Source: Myxococcota bacterium
GTDB lineage: Bacteria > Myxococcota_A > Polyangia > Polyangiales > Houyiibacteriaceae
Direction: 5' to 3'
DNA: 46,468 nucleotides
Assembly: GCA_025453555.1 (NCBI GenBank)
Contig: JALOQC010000091.1
Span: 1-46,468 of the forward strand
The stretch's first letter is position 1. Each line of letters opens with the position of its first letter. Shown here in pieces: positions 7,404 through 15,165 of this stretch. The notes beneath the pieces were generated by a model. The model worked only from the letters and a program-made list of their open reading frames with translations, searched no databases and was not told the origin of the DNA. The translations under genes and the position numbers were made by a program.

Positions 7404-8639
7404 ATGAGCATCCTCGACTTCCAGCGAGCGCGTCGAGCTCGGACCACGCAGACCGTGCTGTGCTTCGCGCTCGTGGGCTGCGCGCCGTCGGTGGCGAACC
7501 GCGACGTCGCGTCACCGACGACCGCGCCTTCCGACGACGCGCGTGCGTCCGAAGCACCGGAGACGACGTCGACGGCGCGCGCGACGAACGCCCCGACCGA
7601 CCCAGGCGACGACGACGCGAGTCCCGCCGACGCGAGTCCCGTCGACGCAGTGGTTCGGTCGCCTGACGACGACGCTCACGTGACGTCGGGTCGCTCGGCC
7701 TCGCGGCCGGCTCCAGAAACGTCGATTCCCGCCGACGCCGCCGTCGACGCGCTCTGCGCCTGCCTCACCGAGACCGAAGGTCGCTTCGAGCTCGTCGGCA
7801 CCGTCACGGGTCGCTTGCCACGCGAGGTTTCCGAAGCGTCGGGCATGGTCACCTCCCGCTTCGACGATGCGGTGCTGTGGACCCACAACGACTCGGGGCA
7901 CGATGCTGTGCTGTTCGCGGTGCACGAGGACGGCACCCTGCTCGCACGCCTCGAGCTCACGAACGCGCGCGGTCGCCTGCGCAACCGCGACTTCGAGGAC
8001 CTCGCGGCGGGACCCTGCGATGCACGCGACACCGCTCGGAGCTGCCTCTACGTGGGCGACTTCGGCGACAACGAGCTGAACGCGCCGAGCGTCCACGTGC
8101 ACCGCCTCCGTGAACCGGATCCGTCGAGTCGGCGGGGTCAGCCGCCGACGGATCCGCGCTCGACGACTTCGGTCGCGCGGGTGGAGACGATGGAGCTCAC
8201 GTTCCCGGACGGCGCGCGCGACACCGAGGCCATGGTCGTCGACGACCACGGCGCGGTCTGGTTGCTGACGAAGCGGCCACCGAACGGGCGTTTTCGACTC
8301 TACTCGGCGCCTTTCCACGCGGGCTCGCGCGCCATGCTCACGTTCCACGGCGAAGTTTCGCTCGCGCCGCTCGGGATGATCGCGAGCTTGAGCATGTTCA
8401 CCGCGGCCGACCTGCACCCGCGCTGCGGGCTGGTCGGCGCCTATTACGGTGGCGCGTTCGCGATGCGCGTGGAGGCCTCGAACGTCGCCTCCGCGATCGA
8501 CTCGGAGCTCGTGCCGATGCCGACGGGGCGCGGTCTGCAGAACGAGACGGTCGCGTTCACCTCCGATGGGTATCGGCACGCGATGGAGGGCGATGGGGCC
8601 CCGATCCACCGATTCCGCTGCGTGGCGCGGTCGGACTGA
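7404..8639 (+). CDS. Lipoprotein with propeller-like domain, carrying an inserted palindrome
   Basis: 411 aa. Signal sequence with lipobox LVGC, then about 100 residues of Ala/Asp/Pro/Thr-rich linker. The folded domain starts near LCACLTETEGRFELVGTV and includes SEASGMVTSRFDDAVLWTHND, FEDLAAGPC, YVGDFGDNE, DTEAMVVDDHGAVWLLTKR and ADLHPRCGL. These spaced strands fit a beta-propeller of the esterase-like phytase/SdiA-regulated kind; no enzyme motif is certain. Between the HVHRLREPDP and VARVETMEL strands lies about 15 residues (SSRRGQPPTDPRS) encoded by a GGATCC-flanked palindrome identical in core to the array at 38.1 kb, an apparent in-frame insertion. The stop codon lies at the start of the 16-bp tandem array. 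Confidence 0.75.
   Translation: MSILDFQRARRARTTQTVLCFALVGCAPSVANRDVASPTTAPSDDARASEAPETTSTARATNAPTDPGDDDASPADASPVDAVVRSPDDDAHVTSGRSASRPAPETSIPADAAVDALCACLTETEGRFELVGTVTGRLPREVSEASGMVTSRFDDAVLWTHNDSGHDAVLFAVHEDGTLLARLELTNARGRLRNRDFEDLAAGPCDARDTARSCLYVGDFGDNELNAPSVHVHRLREPDPSSRRGQPPTDPRSTTSVARVETMELTFPDGARDTEAMVVDDHGAVWLLTKRPPNGRFRLYSAPFHAGSRAMLTFHGEVSLAPLGMIASLSMFTAADLHPRCGLVGAYYGGAFAMRVEASNVASAIDSELVPMPTGRGLQNETVAFTSDGYRHAMEGDGAPIHRFRCVARSD
8117..8155. repeat. Palindromic repeat inserted within a coding sequence
   Basis: GTCGGCGG-GGTCAG-CCGCCGAC (8128-8149) flanked on both sides by GGATCC (8117-8122 and 8150-8155). The 22-bp core is identical to five of the six copies at 38127-38321. Translated in frame as part of the lipoprotein. 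Confidence 0.9.
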
Positions 8640-8764
8640 TCGATCGACGGACGGATCGATCGACGGGCGGATCGATCGACGGACGGATCGATCGACGGAC
8701 GGATCGATCGACGGACGGATCGATCGATCGGCGGATCGATCGATCGCGGATCGATCGACGGGCT
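8638..8764. repeat. 16-bp tandem repeat array, 8 units
   Basis: Units of GATCGATCGACGGACG with small variants (two end GATCGGCG or GATCGCG; one is 15 bp). It starts on the stop codon of the upstream lipoprotein gene and fills the convergent gap up to the pseudoprotease gene. Each unit contains the palindrome CGATCG. The remaining bases to 8832 hold no gene, only degenerate copies of the same motif. Confidence 0.9.
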
Positions 8765-8832
8765 GATGTGGACTGTTTCACGGACCGATCGACGGACTGA
8801 CCGATCGACGCCCCTCGGAATCCGCACGGCGC

Positions 8833-10083
8833 TCAGAGTGGGAGCCCGGCCAGCAACGCGAGCAGCGCGTCGACGCCGACGCCGTGCCCCGCTGCGCCCT
8901 GCAGACCGACGACGCTGCCGCTCGAATCGAAGAGCGGTGCACCTTCGGGGGCGGCGGTCTCGTAGCGCAGCACGCGCGTTCCATCGGCCAGCGTCTCGAC
9001 CTCGTCGAGCTCGATGTCCGCCGTGCGCGCGACCGCGCCTGCGTAACCGAACGCGAGCACGCGCGAGCCTTCGCGCAGCGAGGCCACCGTGTCGGGCGTC
9101 ACGAGCGTGGCGAGCGCGGGCATGTCGCCATCGACCTGAATGAGCCCGACGTCCGGCCCGGGCTGACCGGGCACGTGCGCGGGATGACGCCAGAGCTGCG
9201 CGATGCGCGGCGTGGACGCACCCCGCAGCTCGATCGTCGCGCCTTCGGAGCGCCGCTGCTCGAGCGTGAGCACGCACGTCGCGCTCGTGGCGAGCACCTG
9301 TCGGCGCACCGCGAACGCGGTGCAGAGGGTCGCTTCGCTCGGCGCGGTGACCACCACGCGGTAGAGCGCGGCCGCGTTGGCCGCGGTGACGTGCGCGGGA
9401 TCGGGGGCGTCGCGCGAGGTGTCGCGCAACACCAGCACGAGGAGCACGAGCAGCGTGATGCCGAGCAGACCCGCGAGCGAGATCACCGCACCGACGAGCA
9501 GCCGCGGCGGTCCGGGGGGACGCTCCGCCTCTCGGGCGCGCGCGACCGCGTCGTCGATCATCAAGCCGACCGTGCGCTGCCCGTACAGCTTCGGCGCACC
9601 CGGCGCGGCCGGCATCGCGGGCGCGGGCTCGGTGCGAGGCACCTGCGGCGCCAGCGATCCGGGCGGTGCGTACGACCCCCCGAACGGAGCGGGCGAAGGT
9701 GCCGCGTGTGAAGGAACCGGCGTGGCAGCCATCGTGGCGGCGTTGGGGCGCACCGGGCTCGATCCGATCGAAGCCGAGGGCGTGCGTAGCTCGACGCGCA
9801 GACGCGGACCGCCGGGTCCACACTCGAGCTCTTCGCCGTCGCGCAGCACGTGTCGCGTGATGCGCTGACCCGCCACGAAGGTGCCGTTGCGGCTTCCCGC
9901 GTCGACCAGCACCCACTGCTCGCCTTCACGACGGATCTCGCAATGGCGCCCCGACGCGTCGAGATCCGCGTGTGCGTCGAAGACCACGTCGGAGTCGGGC
10001 ATGCGCCCGAGACGCACCACGGGCTGATCGAAGTCGTAGCTGCGACCGGTGTGTGCGCCGAAGGTCTGGTGGAGTCGCAGCAC
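8833..10083 (-). CDS. FHA domain - transmembrane - trypsin-fold pseudoprotease
   Basis: 416 aa, GTG start. Residues 1-100 form an FHA phosphothreonine-binding domain (VRLGRMPDSDVVF, GRHCEIR, VDAGSRNGTFV). A Pro/Ala linker follows, then one membrane helix (LLVGAVISLAGLLGITLLVLL), placing the C-terminal half outside the cytoplasm. That half has trypsin/DegP-like strands but the triad is broken: His is Thr269 (ATSATCV for AAHCV), Asp311 is kept (PDVGLI), and Ser is Glu380 (PEGAPLF for GNSGGPLF). It should therefore bind, not cleave. It is last in a minus-strand operon after a PP2C phosphatase (73-bp gap), suggesting a sensor linked to phosphorylation. Confidence 0.8.
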   Translation of the reverse strand: MLRLHQTFGAHTGRSYDFDQPVVRLGRMPDSDVVFDAHADLDASGRHCEIRREGEQWVLVDAGSRNGTFVAGQRITRHVLRDGEELECGPGGPRLRVELRTPSASIGSSPVRPNAATMAATPVPSHAAPSPAPFGGSYAPPGSLAPQVPRTEPAPAMPAAPGAPKLYGQRTVGLMIDDAVARAREAERPPGPPRLLVGAVISLAGLLGITLLVLLVLVLRDTSRDAPDPAHVTAANAAALYRVVVTAPSEATLCTAFAVRRQVLATSATCVLTLEQRRSEGATIELRGASTPRIAQLWRHPAHVPGQPGPDVGLIQVDGDMPALATLVTPDTVASLREGSRVLAFGYAGAVARTADIELDEVETLADGTRVLRYETAAPEGAPLFDSSGSVVGLQGAAGHGVGVDALLALLAGLPL

Positions 10084-10156
10084 GATGGGCTCGGTCGACG
10101 CGGTCAGCTTCTTCGAACTCGAGGGCGCTCGCCTGCCCCTCGGGCATCCACTTCGT

Positions 10157-12139
10157 TCAGAACGGGTTGCTCGGGACCGCCGACGTGTCTTCCGCCTGCA
10201 TCGTGGTCGTCATCGTCGGGGGCGGCAGCGAGGTGGACGCCATCTCCGTCGTGGTCGACGTCGTGGTCGACGTGCTCATCGTCGTCGTGGGCGTCGTCGT
10301 CGTCGTCGTCGTCTCGGTGCTCGTCGATGGCGTCGTCGCGCTCATCGTCGTGGTCGTCGTCATCGTCGTGGACGTCGACGTCATCGTCGTGGACGTCGAC
10401 GTCATCGTCGGCGCCTCCGTCGACGTCGTCGCGCTCGTCGACGTCATCGAGGTCGTCGGCTGGTCCTCGCCAGGCTCCATGCTCGACGGCTCGATCGACT
10501 CGTCGGGCGGCGGACCTGCATCCGGCTCGGTCGGTCGCAGTGCGCCCTCCGGCAGCCGCAGCTCCACGTCGGCGGGCACGCCGTCGCGCACCGTCAGCGT
10601 CGCGCGCGCCGCCACCGAGCCGCCTGCGCGCGCCTCGAAGCGGTACGCGCCCGGCAGCAGCTCCACGCAGAACGCCGCACCTTCGCGGAGCGCGCCGTAG
10701 CTCTGCCCGTCGACGAAGAGCTCGCCATCCGGGACGTCGGATCGCACGCACACCTCGACCGGCTCCGGCTCCGGCTCCGGTCGTGGGCGCGGCGGGTGCG
10801 CGGTCGGCTCGTCGCCGCCCGACACCACGAGGCCGATGACGATCGCCGCCACCACGAGCAGCGCGATCACGATGCCCCACGGGAAACCACCCGCCGGCAC
10901 CGTCGCGATCCCCTCGTCGCGCTCGATCGGCTCGCGCTTCACGTCCGCGCCGGGCTTGCGCGACGACGTCTTCATCGTCGGCTCGCGCGGCGGGATCTCG
11001 CTCGGGCGCACACCGCCCGCCGGAAGCGGATACTGCTGGTAGCGCGCCGCGGGCGCCGCTTCGGCCTGCGCGAGCCCTTCGCCTCCGACCTCCGCCACCA
11101 CGCACGTGATGTTGTCGTGGCCGCCGCCCGCGTTCGCCATCTCGATCAGACGCCGCGCGATGGCCTCGAGGTCGTCGCCGTCGGCGAGCACCTCGCGGAT
11201 CATGTCTTGGTGCACGAGGCCGGAGAGCCCGTCGCTGCAGAGCATCAAGCGATCGCCGCGTCGCAGCTCGAGGAACGTCAGATCGACGCTGACCTCTTCG
11301 GTGGTGCCGAGCGCCTGCAGGATGATGTTCGAGTGCTCGAACGACTCGGCTTCTTCTTCGGTGAGCTGGCCCGCCTCGATGAGCTGATTGACGAGGCTCT
11401 GATCTTTGGTGACCAGCGCGAGCTGGCCGTTGCGGAGCACGTAGCAGCGGCTGTCGCCGACCTGCCCGACGAAGAGCGTGCGCCCGAGGATGCCCGCCAC
11501 CGTGGCGGTCGTGCCCATGCCGCGACGGCTGCGATCCATCTTGGCCGCGCCGAAGATCCGCGCGCCCGCTTCTTCGATCGAGTAGACGAGCCGGTGCGCG
11601 AACACGTCGCGATCGCGGGGCGTGTCGCCAGCCGCCATCACCTCGCGCACCGTGTCGACCGCCATCTTGCTCGCGACCTCACCGGCCGCGGCGCCGCCCA
11701 TTCCGTCGCAGACCGCGAGGATCAGCCCCTTCGGCGTGACCTCACCGCCCTGCAGCTTCTCGCCCGAGCGCGGATCGTCCTCGCCGCCCCAGCACGTGCC
11801 ATCGCCCGTGCCGAGGTCGATGGTCATGAAGTTGTCTTCGTTGTGCTCGCGCACCAGCCCGACGTCGATGGCGCCGAAGAACCGATACGACACGGGTCCG
11901 GACGGTGGCTGCGAGATCTTGCCCGGCTTCGTGGGCTCGCTCTCGGTCTCCGTCGCGGGCTCGCCGTCGTCGCCGTCGTCGCCGCCGTCGGCGTCCGCTT
12001 CGTCGTTCTCGTCGGGCGTGAGCGAACGGCGCTTCGCGGCTGGCATGTCCGGCATCGTCGCGGTGACATCACCTTCGTCATCGCCCTTCGACGCGTCGCG
12101 CCCCTCGCGCTCGTCGTCCTTCGCGTCGGCGTCGCTCAT
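10157..12139 (-). CDS. PP2C-family Ser/Thr phosphatase with membrane anchor and Thr-rich tail
   Basis: 660 aa. After an acidic N-terminus (residues 1-85) comes a PP2C domain with all main motifs: AIDVGLVREHNEDNF, CDGMGG, VGQVGDSRCYVLR, LCSDGLSG and GGHDNIT (metal-binding Asp residues present). A membrane helix follows (WGIVIALLVVAAIVIGLVV). Outside the membrane is a PEGA-like beta module (GELFVDGQSYG ... LLPGAYRFEARAGG) and about 100 residues made almost only of Thr, Ser and Met. The start ATG overlaps the upstream stop as ATGA, so translation is coupled to the double-FHA protein. Likely removes phosphate from targets of Ser/Thr kinases recognised by the FHA partners. Confidence 0.9.
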   Translation of the reverse strand: MSDADAKDDEREGRDASKGDDEGDVTATMPDMPAAKRRSLTPDENDEADADGGDDGDDGEPATETESEPTKPGKISQPPSGPVSYRFFGAIDVGLVREHNEDNFMTIDLGTGDGTCWGGEDDPRSGEKLQGGEVTPKGLILAVCDGMGGAAAGEVASKMAVDTVREVMAAGDTPRDRDVFAHRLVYSIEEAGARIFGAAKMDRSRRGMGTTATVAGILGRTLFVGQVGDSRCYVLRNGQLALVTKDQSLVNQLIEAGQLTEEEAESFEHSNIILQALGTTEEVSVDLTFLELRRGDRLMLCSDGLSGLVHQDMIREVLADGDDLEAIARRLIEMANAGGGHDNITCVVAEVGGEGLAQAEAAPAARYQQYPLPAGGVRPSEIPPREPTMKTSSRKPGADVKREPIERDEGIATVPAGGFPWGIVIALLVVAAIVIGLVVSGGDEPTAHPPRPRPEPEPEPVEVCVRSDVPDGELFVDGQSYGALREGAAFCVELLPGAYRFEARAGGSVAARATLTVRDGVPADVELRLPEGALRPTEPDAGPPPDESIEPSSMEPGEDQPTTSMTSTSATTSTEAPTMTSTSTTMTSTSTTMTTTTTMSATTPSTSTETTTTTTTPTTTMSTSTTTSTTTEMASTSLPPPTMTTTMQAEDTSAVPSNPF

Positions 12140-13398
12140 CGCTGTCCGTTCCCGTCGAAGCGGAAGAGGTGGCGACCCACGCGAAACTGGTCGCCGATGC
12201 GCAGCTCGTGCTCCCCGCGCAGTCGCAGCGAGGTTCCGTTGGACGAGCCGAGATCCTTGAGCACCGCGCGCCTCGTGGAGCGCTCGAACGCGATCGAGGC
12301 GTGACGACGCGAGAGGAATGGATCGTCGGTGAAGACGATGTCGCCGGTCTCGCGCCCCAACACGGTGTCGTCACGATACAAGTAATGAACGTCGCGGCCT
12401 ACCCCTTCCGTCGTGTACTGCACGAGGCGCGCGAAGCGGGTGGTCTCGGGGGTCCCGAAGACCATCACGCCCTGGACGCTGGCCGGACCGAGGGGCAGCT
12501 CCGCGTCGTCGAGGAGCTCGAAGCGGAGCACCTGCTGCCCGAGCAGGATCACGTCGCCGGAGCGGAGCTCGACCGGCTCGCGGATGCGGAGGAAGACGCC
12601 GTTGATGGAGTCGAGGTCGCGCAGGAACCAGCGATTGGCGTCCTTGCGCAGGCGGGCGTGGCGCGCGGAGAGGTAGGGGTCGTCCGGGAAACGGACGTCG
12701 CCTTCGGTGCGGCCGAGATCGGTCGAGGGGACGTGGATCGCATGCGCCGCGCCGTCCGAGCCGTCCTTGAGGATCGCGACGAGCCGCACGTCGGTCGCGA
12801 GGGTGGACTGCACACCCGCGAAGCCGTCCGTCTGGTGCGGTCCGTGCGCGGTGGTGTGCACGTCCTCGCGCCCCACGAAGTCTGCGTAGCGTGCGCCGCA
12901 GAACTTGCAGACGAGCGCGCCTGGATCGCCGACCCCGCGGCATCGTCCGCAGATCGGTCCGCCGATGGCGGCGGCTGCGCGGGCGGCTTGGCTCGACGCC
13001 CCGACCGGCGTGGGCGAGGCGACCCCGCCCGCGAGCGGAGACGCGGCACCGAAGGGCGTGGGCGCGACGGCACCCCCCGCGGCACCCCCCAGTGGGCTCG
13101 ACGGTGCGTGGGGCGAAGCGGGCGCGGCGTAGGGTGCCGCGACGGGCGCCCCGTACGGAGCGGGCGCAGCGACGGGGGCCGCCGGAGCTCGCGGTGCGAC
13201 GGGCGCGACGGGTGCGGGCGCCGGCGATGCGGCGAGACCGTGACCGCAATGCACGCAGAAGCGCATGTGCGGTTGATTCGCGCCGCCACAGCGCGGACAG
13301 ACGGGCCCCGCCGCAGGCGCGCTCGCGAGGCGGGTCCCGCACTGCTCGCAGAACACGCTGCCGGCCTGGTTCACGTGGCCGCAGTGGGGGCAGGTCAT
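12136..13398 (-). CDS. Zinc-ribbon protein with two FHA domains
   Basis: 420 aa from the ATG at 13398, chosen because the first zinc ribbon begins there (MTCPHCGHVNQAG); longer readings add an unconvincing N-terminus. Three Cys4 ribbons are visible: CPHC...CEQC, CPRC...CVHC and, after an Ala/Pro-rich linker, CGRC...CKFC. Two FHA domains follow: one with LGRTEGDVRFPDDPYLSARH and DSINGVF, one with LGRETGDIVFTDDPFLSRRH and GSSNGTS (Arg, Ser-x-x-His and Asn ligands present in both). Its stop overlaps the PP2C start (ATGA). Likely a cytoplasmic phosphopeptide-binding adaptor for the operon. Confidence 0.88.
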   Translation of the reverse strand: MTCPHCGHVNQAGSVFCEQCGTRLASAPAAGPVCPRCGGANQPHMRFCVHCGHGLAASPAPAPVAPVAPRAPAAPVAAPAPYGAPVAAPYAAPASPHAPSSPLGGAAGGAVAPTPFGAASPLAGGVASPTPVGASSQAARAAAAIGGPICGRCRGVGDPGALVCKFCGARYADFVGREDVHTTAHGPHQTDGFAGVQSTLATDVRLVAILKDGSDGAAHAIHVPSTDLGRTEGDVRFPDDPYLSARHARLRKDANRWFLRDLDSINGVFLRIREPVELRSGDVILLGQQVLRFELLDDAELPLGPASVQGVMVFGTPETTRFARLVQYTTEGVGRDVHYLYRDDTVLGRETGDIVFTDDPFLSRRHASIAFERSTRRAVLKDLGSSNGTSLRLRGEHELRIGDQFRVGRHLFRFDGNGQR

Positions 13399-13696
13399 GC
13401 AGCGCGAAGTGGAACTCGCACCGCCCTCGGCCGTCAAGAACGCGCGCGGGGTCCGAGTGTGATCGTCGACCCCGAACGATTGTCGACTGGGACTGCGCAA
13501 GCCGCCCTACCGGACGGTGCGCAGCGAGCGGAGCGAGCGAAGGCTCGTGGGAGGGGGCCCCATCGGGGCTTTGTCGCACCGCGCTTTCGCGCGGTCGCGA
13601 CCGTCTCGCGGAAACGTGCACCTCCGCGGACTACGTCCGCTCCGTTGTGCACGTTTTCGCTTCGAACCATGCCCCTGGCGACAGACCCTCGTGGAG
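13399..13696. other. Intergenic region with nested inverted repeats
   Basis: No gene seen. GCGGAAACGTGCAC (13609-13622) pairs with GTGCACGTTTTCGC (13647-13660) with one mismatch. Inside the loop GCGGAC-TAC-GTCCGC (13626-13640) forms a second hairpin. Further left, 13517-13545 is a GCGAGCGGAGCGAGCG-type simple sequence. No U-tract, so a cruciform or RNA structure is more likely than an intrinsic terminator. Confidence 0.6.
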
Positions 13697-14332
13697 CTAC
13701 GGGGTGAGCGCGAGGCCGACCTGGAGCATCGCCGCTCCGTCGACGCCGAACTTCTGCGCGCGCTCCACCTCGTCGCTGCGCGACGTGAAGCCGGAGGTCG
13801 CGAAGAGCCGCACCCCGATGCCGACCACGAACGCCAGCGTGGGCACGATCTCGAGCTCGAAGCCCGCGAAGACGTCGACCAGCCCACCGCCCGCGTTGCG
13901 ACGGAACGCGTCGCCGAAGAGCAGACCTCCGATCGCGGCGCCGACGAAGGGATGAAGCTGTCGTTCGCGGAGGAAGAAGCGACGCGCCACGAACCGGAGC
14001 GCCTGCAGGGTCGAGAGCTCGTGCACGCCGTTTCCGTCGAGGAGCCACACGTCGTAGCCCGCGCCGATCGCCCAGCCGGTGGGGTAGCGCCACTCGATGA
14101 GCCCACCGATGCCGCCGCCTCCGCCGAAGACGCACGCGTCGCCGGGCGGGCAGAGCGGACGGTCCGCGAAGGGGAAGACGACGTCGAGGTGGACCTCGCC
14201 CGCGATCACCGGCGCATGCTCCTCCGGCGGTGGGGGAGGCTCGAACGGCTCGCTCTGCCCTTGCGCACGACCGACCGACGCGCCGATCAGACAGAGCGAA
14301 AACACCATTGTTGACGCGAGTTTACGACTCAT
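13697..14332 (-). CDS. Outer-membrane beta-barrel-like protein
   Basis: 211 aa with a signal peptide cleaved near RAQGQ, a Pro-rich stretch (EPPPPPEEH), then alternating strands typical of small outer-membrane barrels (GEVHLDVVFPF, GGLIEWRYPTGWAIGAGYDV, LHPFVGAAIGGLLFG, GFELEIVPTLAFVVGIGVRLF). A short Cys pair (LCPPGDACVF) sits in an early loop. Exact family not recognised. It is on the opposite strand to, and diverges from, the acidic-protein gene at 14516. Confidence 0.65.
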   Translation of the reverse strand: MSRKLASTMVFSLCLIGASVGRAQGQSEPFEPPPPPEEHAPVIAGEVHLDVVFPFADRPLCPPGDACVFGGGGGIGGLIEWRYPTGWAIGAGYDVWLLDGNGVHELSTLQALRFVARRFFLRERQLHPFVGAAIGGLLFGDAFRRNAGGGLVDVFAGFELEIVPTLAFVVGIGVRLFATSGFTSRSDEVERAQKFGVDGAAMLQVGLALTP

Positions 14333-14355
14333 TCAGGGGTGCCCGCTCGACGTTG

Positions 14356-14383
14356 TTGACAGGCTTGGCGTGCCACCTATAGT
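14356..14383 (+). promoter_or_regulatory. Sigma-70-type promoter
   Basis: TTGACA (14356-14361), 16-bp spacer, TATAGT (14378-14383): the best consensus promoter in the window. It faces the acidic-protein gene, giving a leader of about 125 nt. The leader contains three near-copies of TCCACGAG (about 14471-14499) just before the ribosome site AGGTGA (14504-14509). Confidence 0.7.
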
Positions 14384-14515
14384 TCGCGCCGTTCGTGGCC
14401 TGGTGCGCTCGGAGGACGCCGCGAGCAAACTACCTCGGTTGGATGGTCGCGAGACAGCCTCCGTACGCAATCCACGAGTGGTCCACGAGCGGTCCACGAT
14501 AGCAGGTGACGGGTC

Positions 14516-14878
14516 ATGGAGATCTTTCTCGACAAGCGCGCGGTTCGTCAGATTCGCCTGAGCGCGGCGGATGCGATCGAGGAGGGCGACACCGAGACGC
14601 TCCGCGAGGACCTCATCGAAGCGTTCTCGGAGGAGCAGGTCGAGGAGATCGAGCGCCGCATCGACAGCGGTGACATCTACGAGTTCATCTCGGAGGTGCT
14701 CGACGAGTGGGGCGGCGACGACATCGAAGAGCTCTTCGAGCTGCTCGAGGGTCAGCTCGCGGACGCCGACGTCGACCTCAAGTACACCGCGCCCGACGTC
14801 GAAGAAGAGGAAGAAGAAGAGGAAGAGGACGACGACGCGGAGGAAGAGGTCGAGTACGAGGAAGAGCCGCAGCTCTGA
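14516..14878 (+). CDS. Small highly acidic protein of unknown function
   Basis: 120 aa. Residues 1-90 are charged and mostly helical (LDKRAVRQIRLSAADAIEEG, then EDLIEAFSEEQVEEIERRI). The last 25 or so residues are nearly all Glu/Asp. No family is recognised and there is no signal peptide. The gene has its own consensus promoter, a ribosome site (AGGTGA, 6 nt before ATG) and a strong terminator, so it is a single-gene, probably well-expressed unit. The acidic tail could mimic nucleic acid or bind cations or basic proteins; that is speculation. Confidence 0.75.
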   Translation: MEIFLDKRAVRQIRLSAADAIEEGDTETLREDLIEAFSEEQVEEIERRIDSGDIYEFISEVLDEWGGDDIEELFELLEGQLADADVDLKYTAPDVEEEEEEEEEDDDAEEEVEYEEEPQL

Positions 14879-14886
14879 TCGCTCCG

Positions 14887-14931
14887 CGAGCACGAAGAAA
14901 GCCGACCCTCGGGTCGGCTTTTTCGTGCTCG
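14887..14931 (+). terminator. Intrinsic terminator of the acidic-protein gene
   Basis: AAAGCCGACCC-TC-GGGTCGGCTTT followed by TT, set within an outer complementary pair CGAGCACGAA...TTCGTGCTCG. Long GC stem with adjoining U-run, 8 nt after the stop codon. Confidence 0.9.
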
Positions 14932-15163
14932 CTACGCGGAAACGGTGCTGTAGGCGCAAGAGCACAGAAGATTGCGCGAAGCGCCGAGAGTCCAAACGTG
15001 CGGGCTGGCCCCCTGCGGCCAGGGGCGCTCGTCTGCGAGCCCTTCGGGTCCTCGCGAACGTCGCTGCGCTTCGCTCCGCTCGGTTCGCTACGGCCGAAGA
15101 GCAGCCCGCCGGGAGGCCCAGAGCGAAGCGTCGGGCCTCACGTGCGAGAGGGGGTTGGGGGGA
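14932..15163. other. Intergenic region between terminator and insertion sequence
   Basis: No gene is supported. It contains self-complementary simple sequence such as GGCCCCCTGCGGCCAGGGG and GCTGCGCTTCGCTCCGCTCGG (about 15008-15085), similar in style to the intergenic sequence at 13517-13545 and 16700-16740. Possibly a landing zone for the insertion sequence. Confidence 0.5.
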
Positions 15164-15165
15164 CC

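Noticed and set aside
10049..12304. 751-residue plus-strand frame opposite the PP2C gene
   Set aside because: His/Arg-rich shadow of the Thr-rich and PP2C coding strand; the minus-strand frame has all PP2C motifs.
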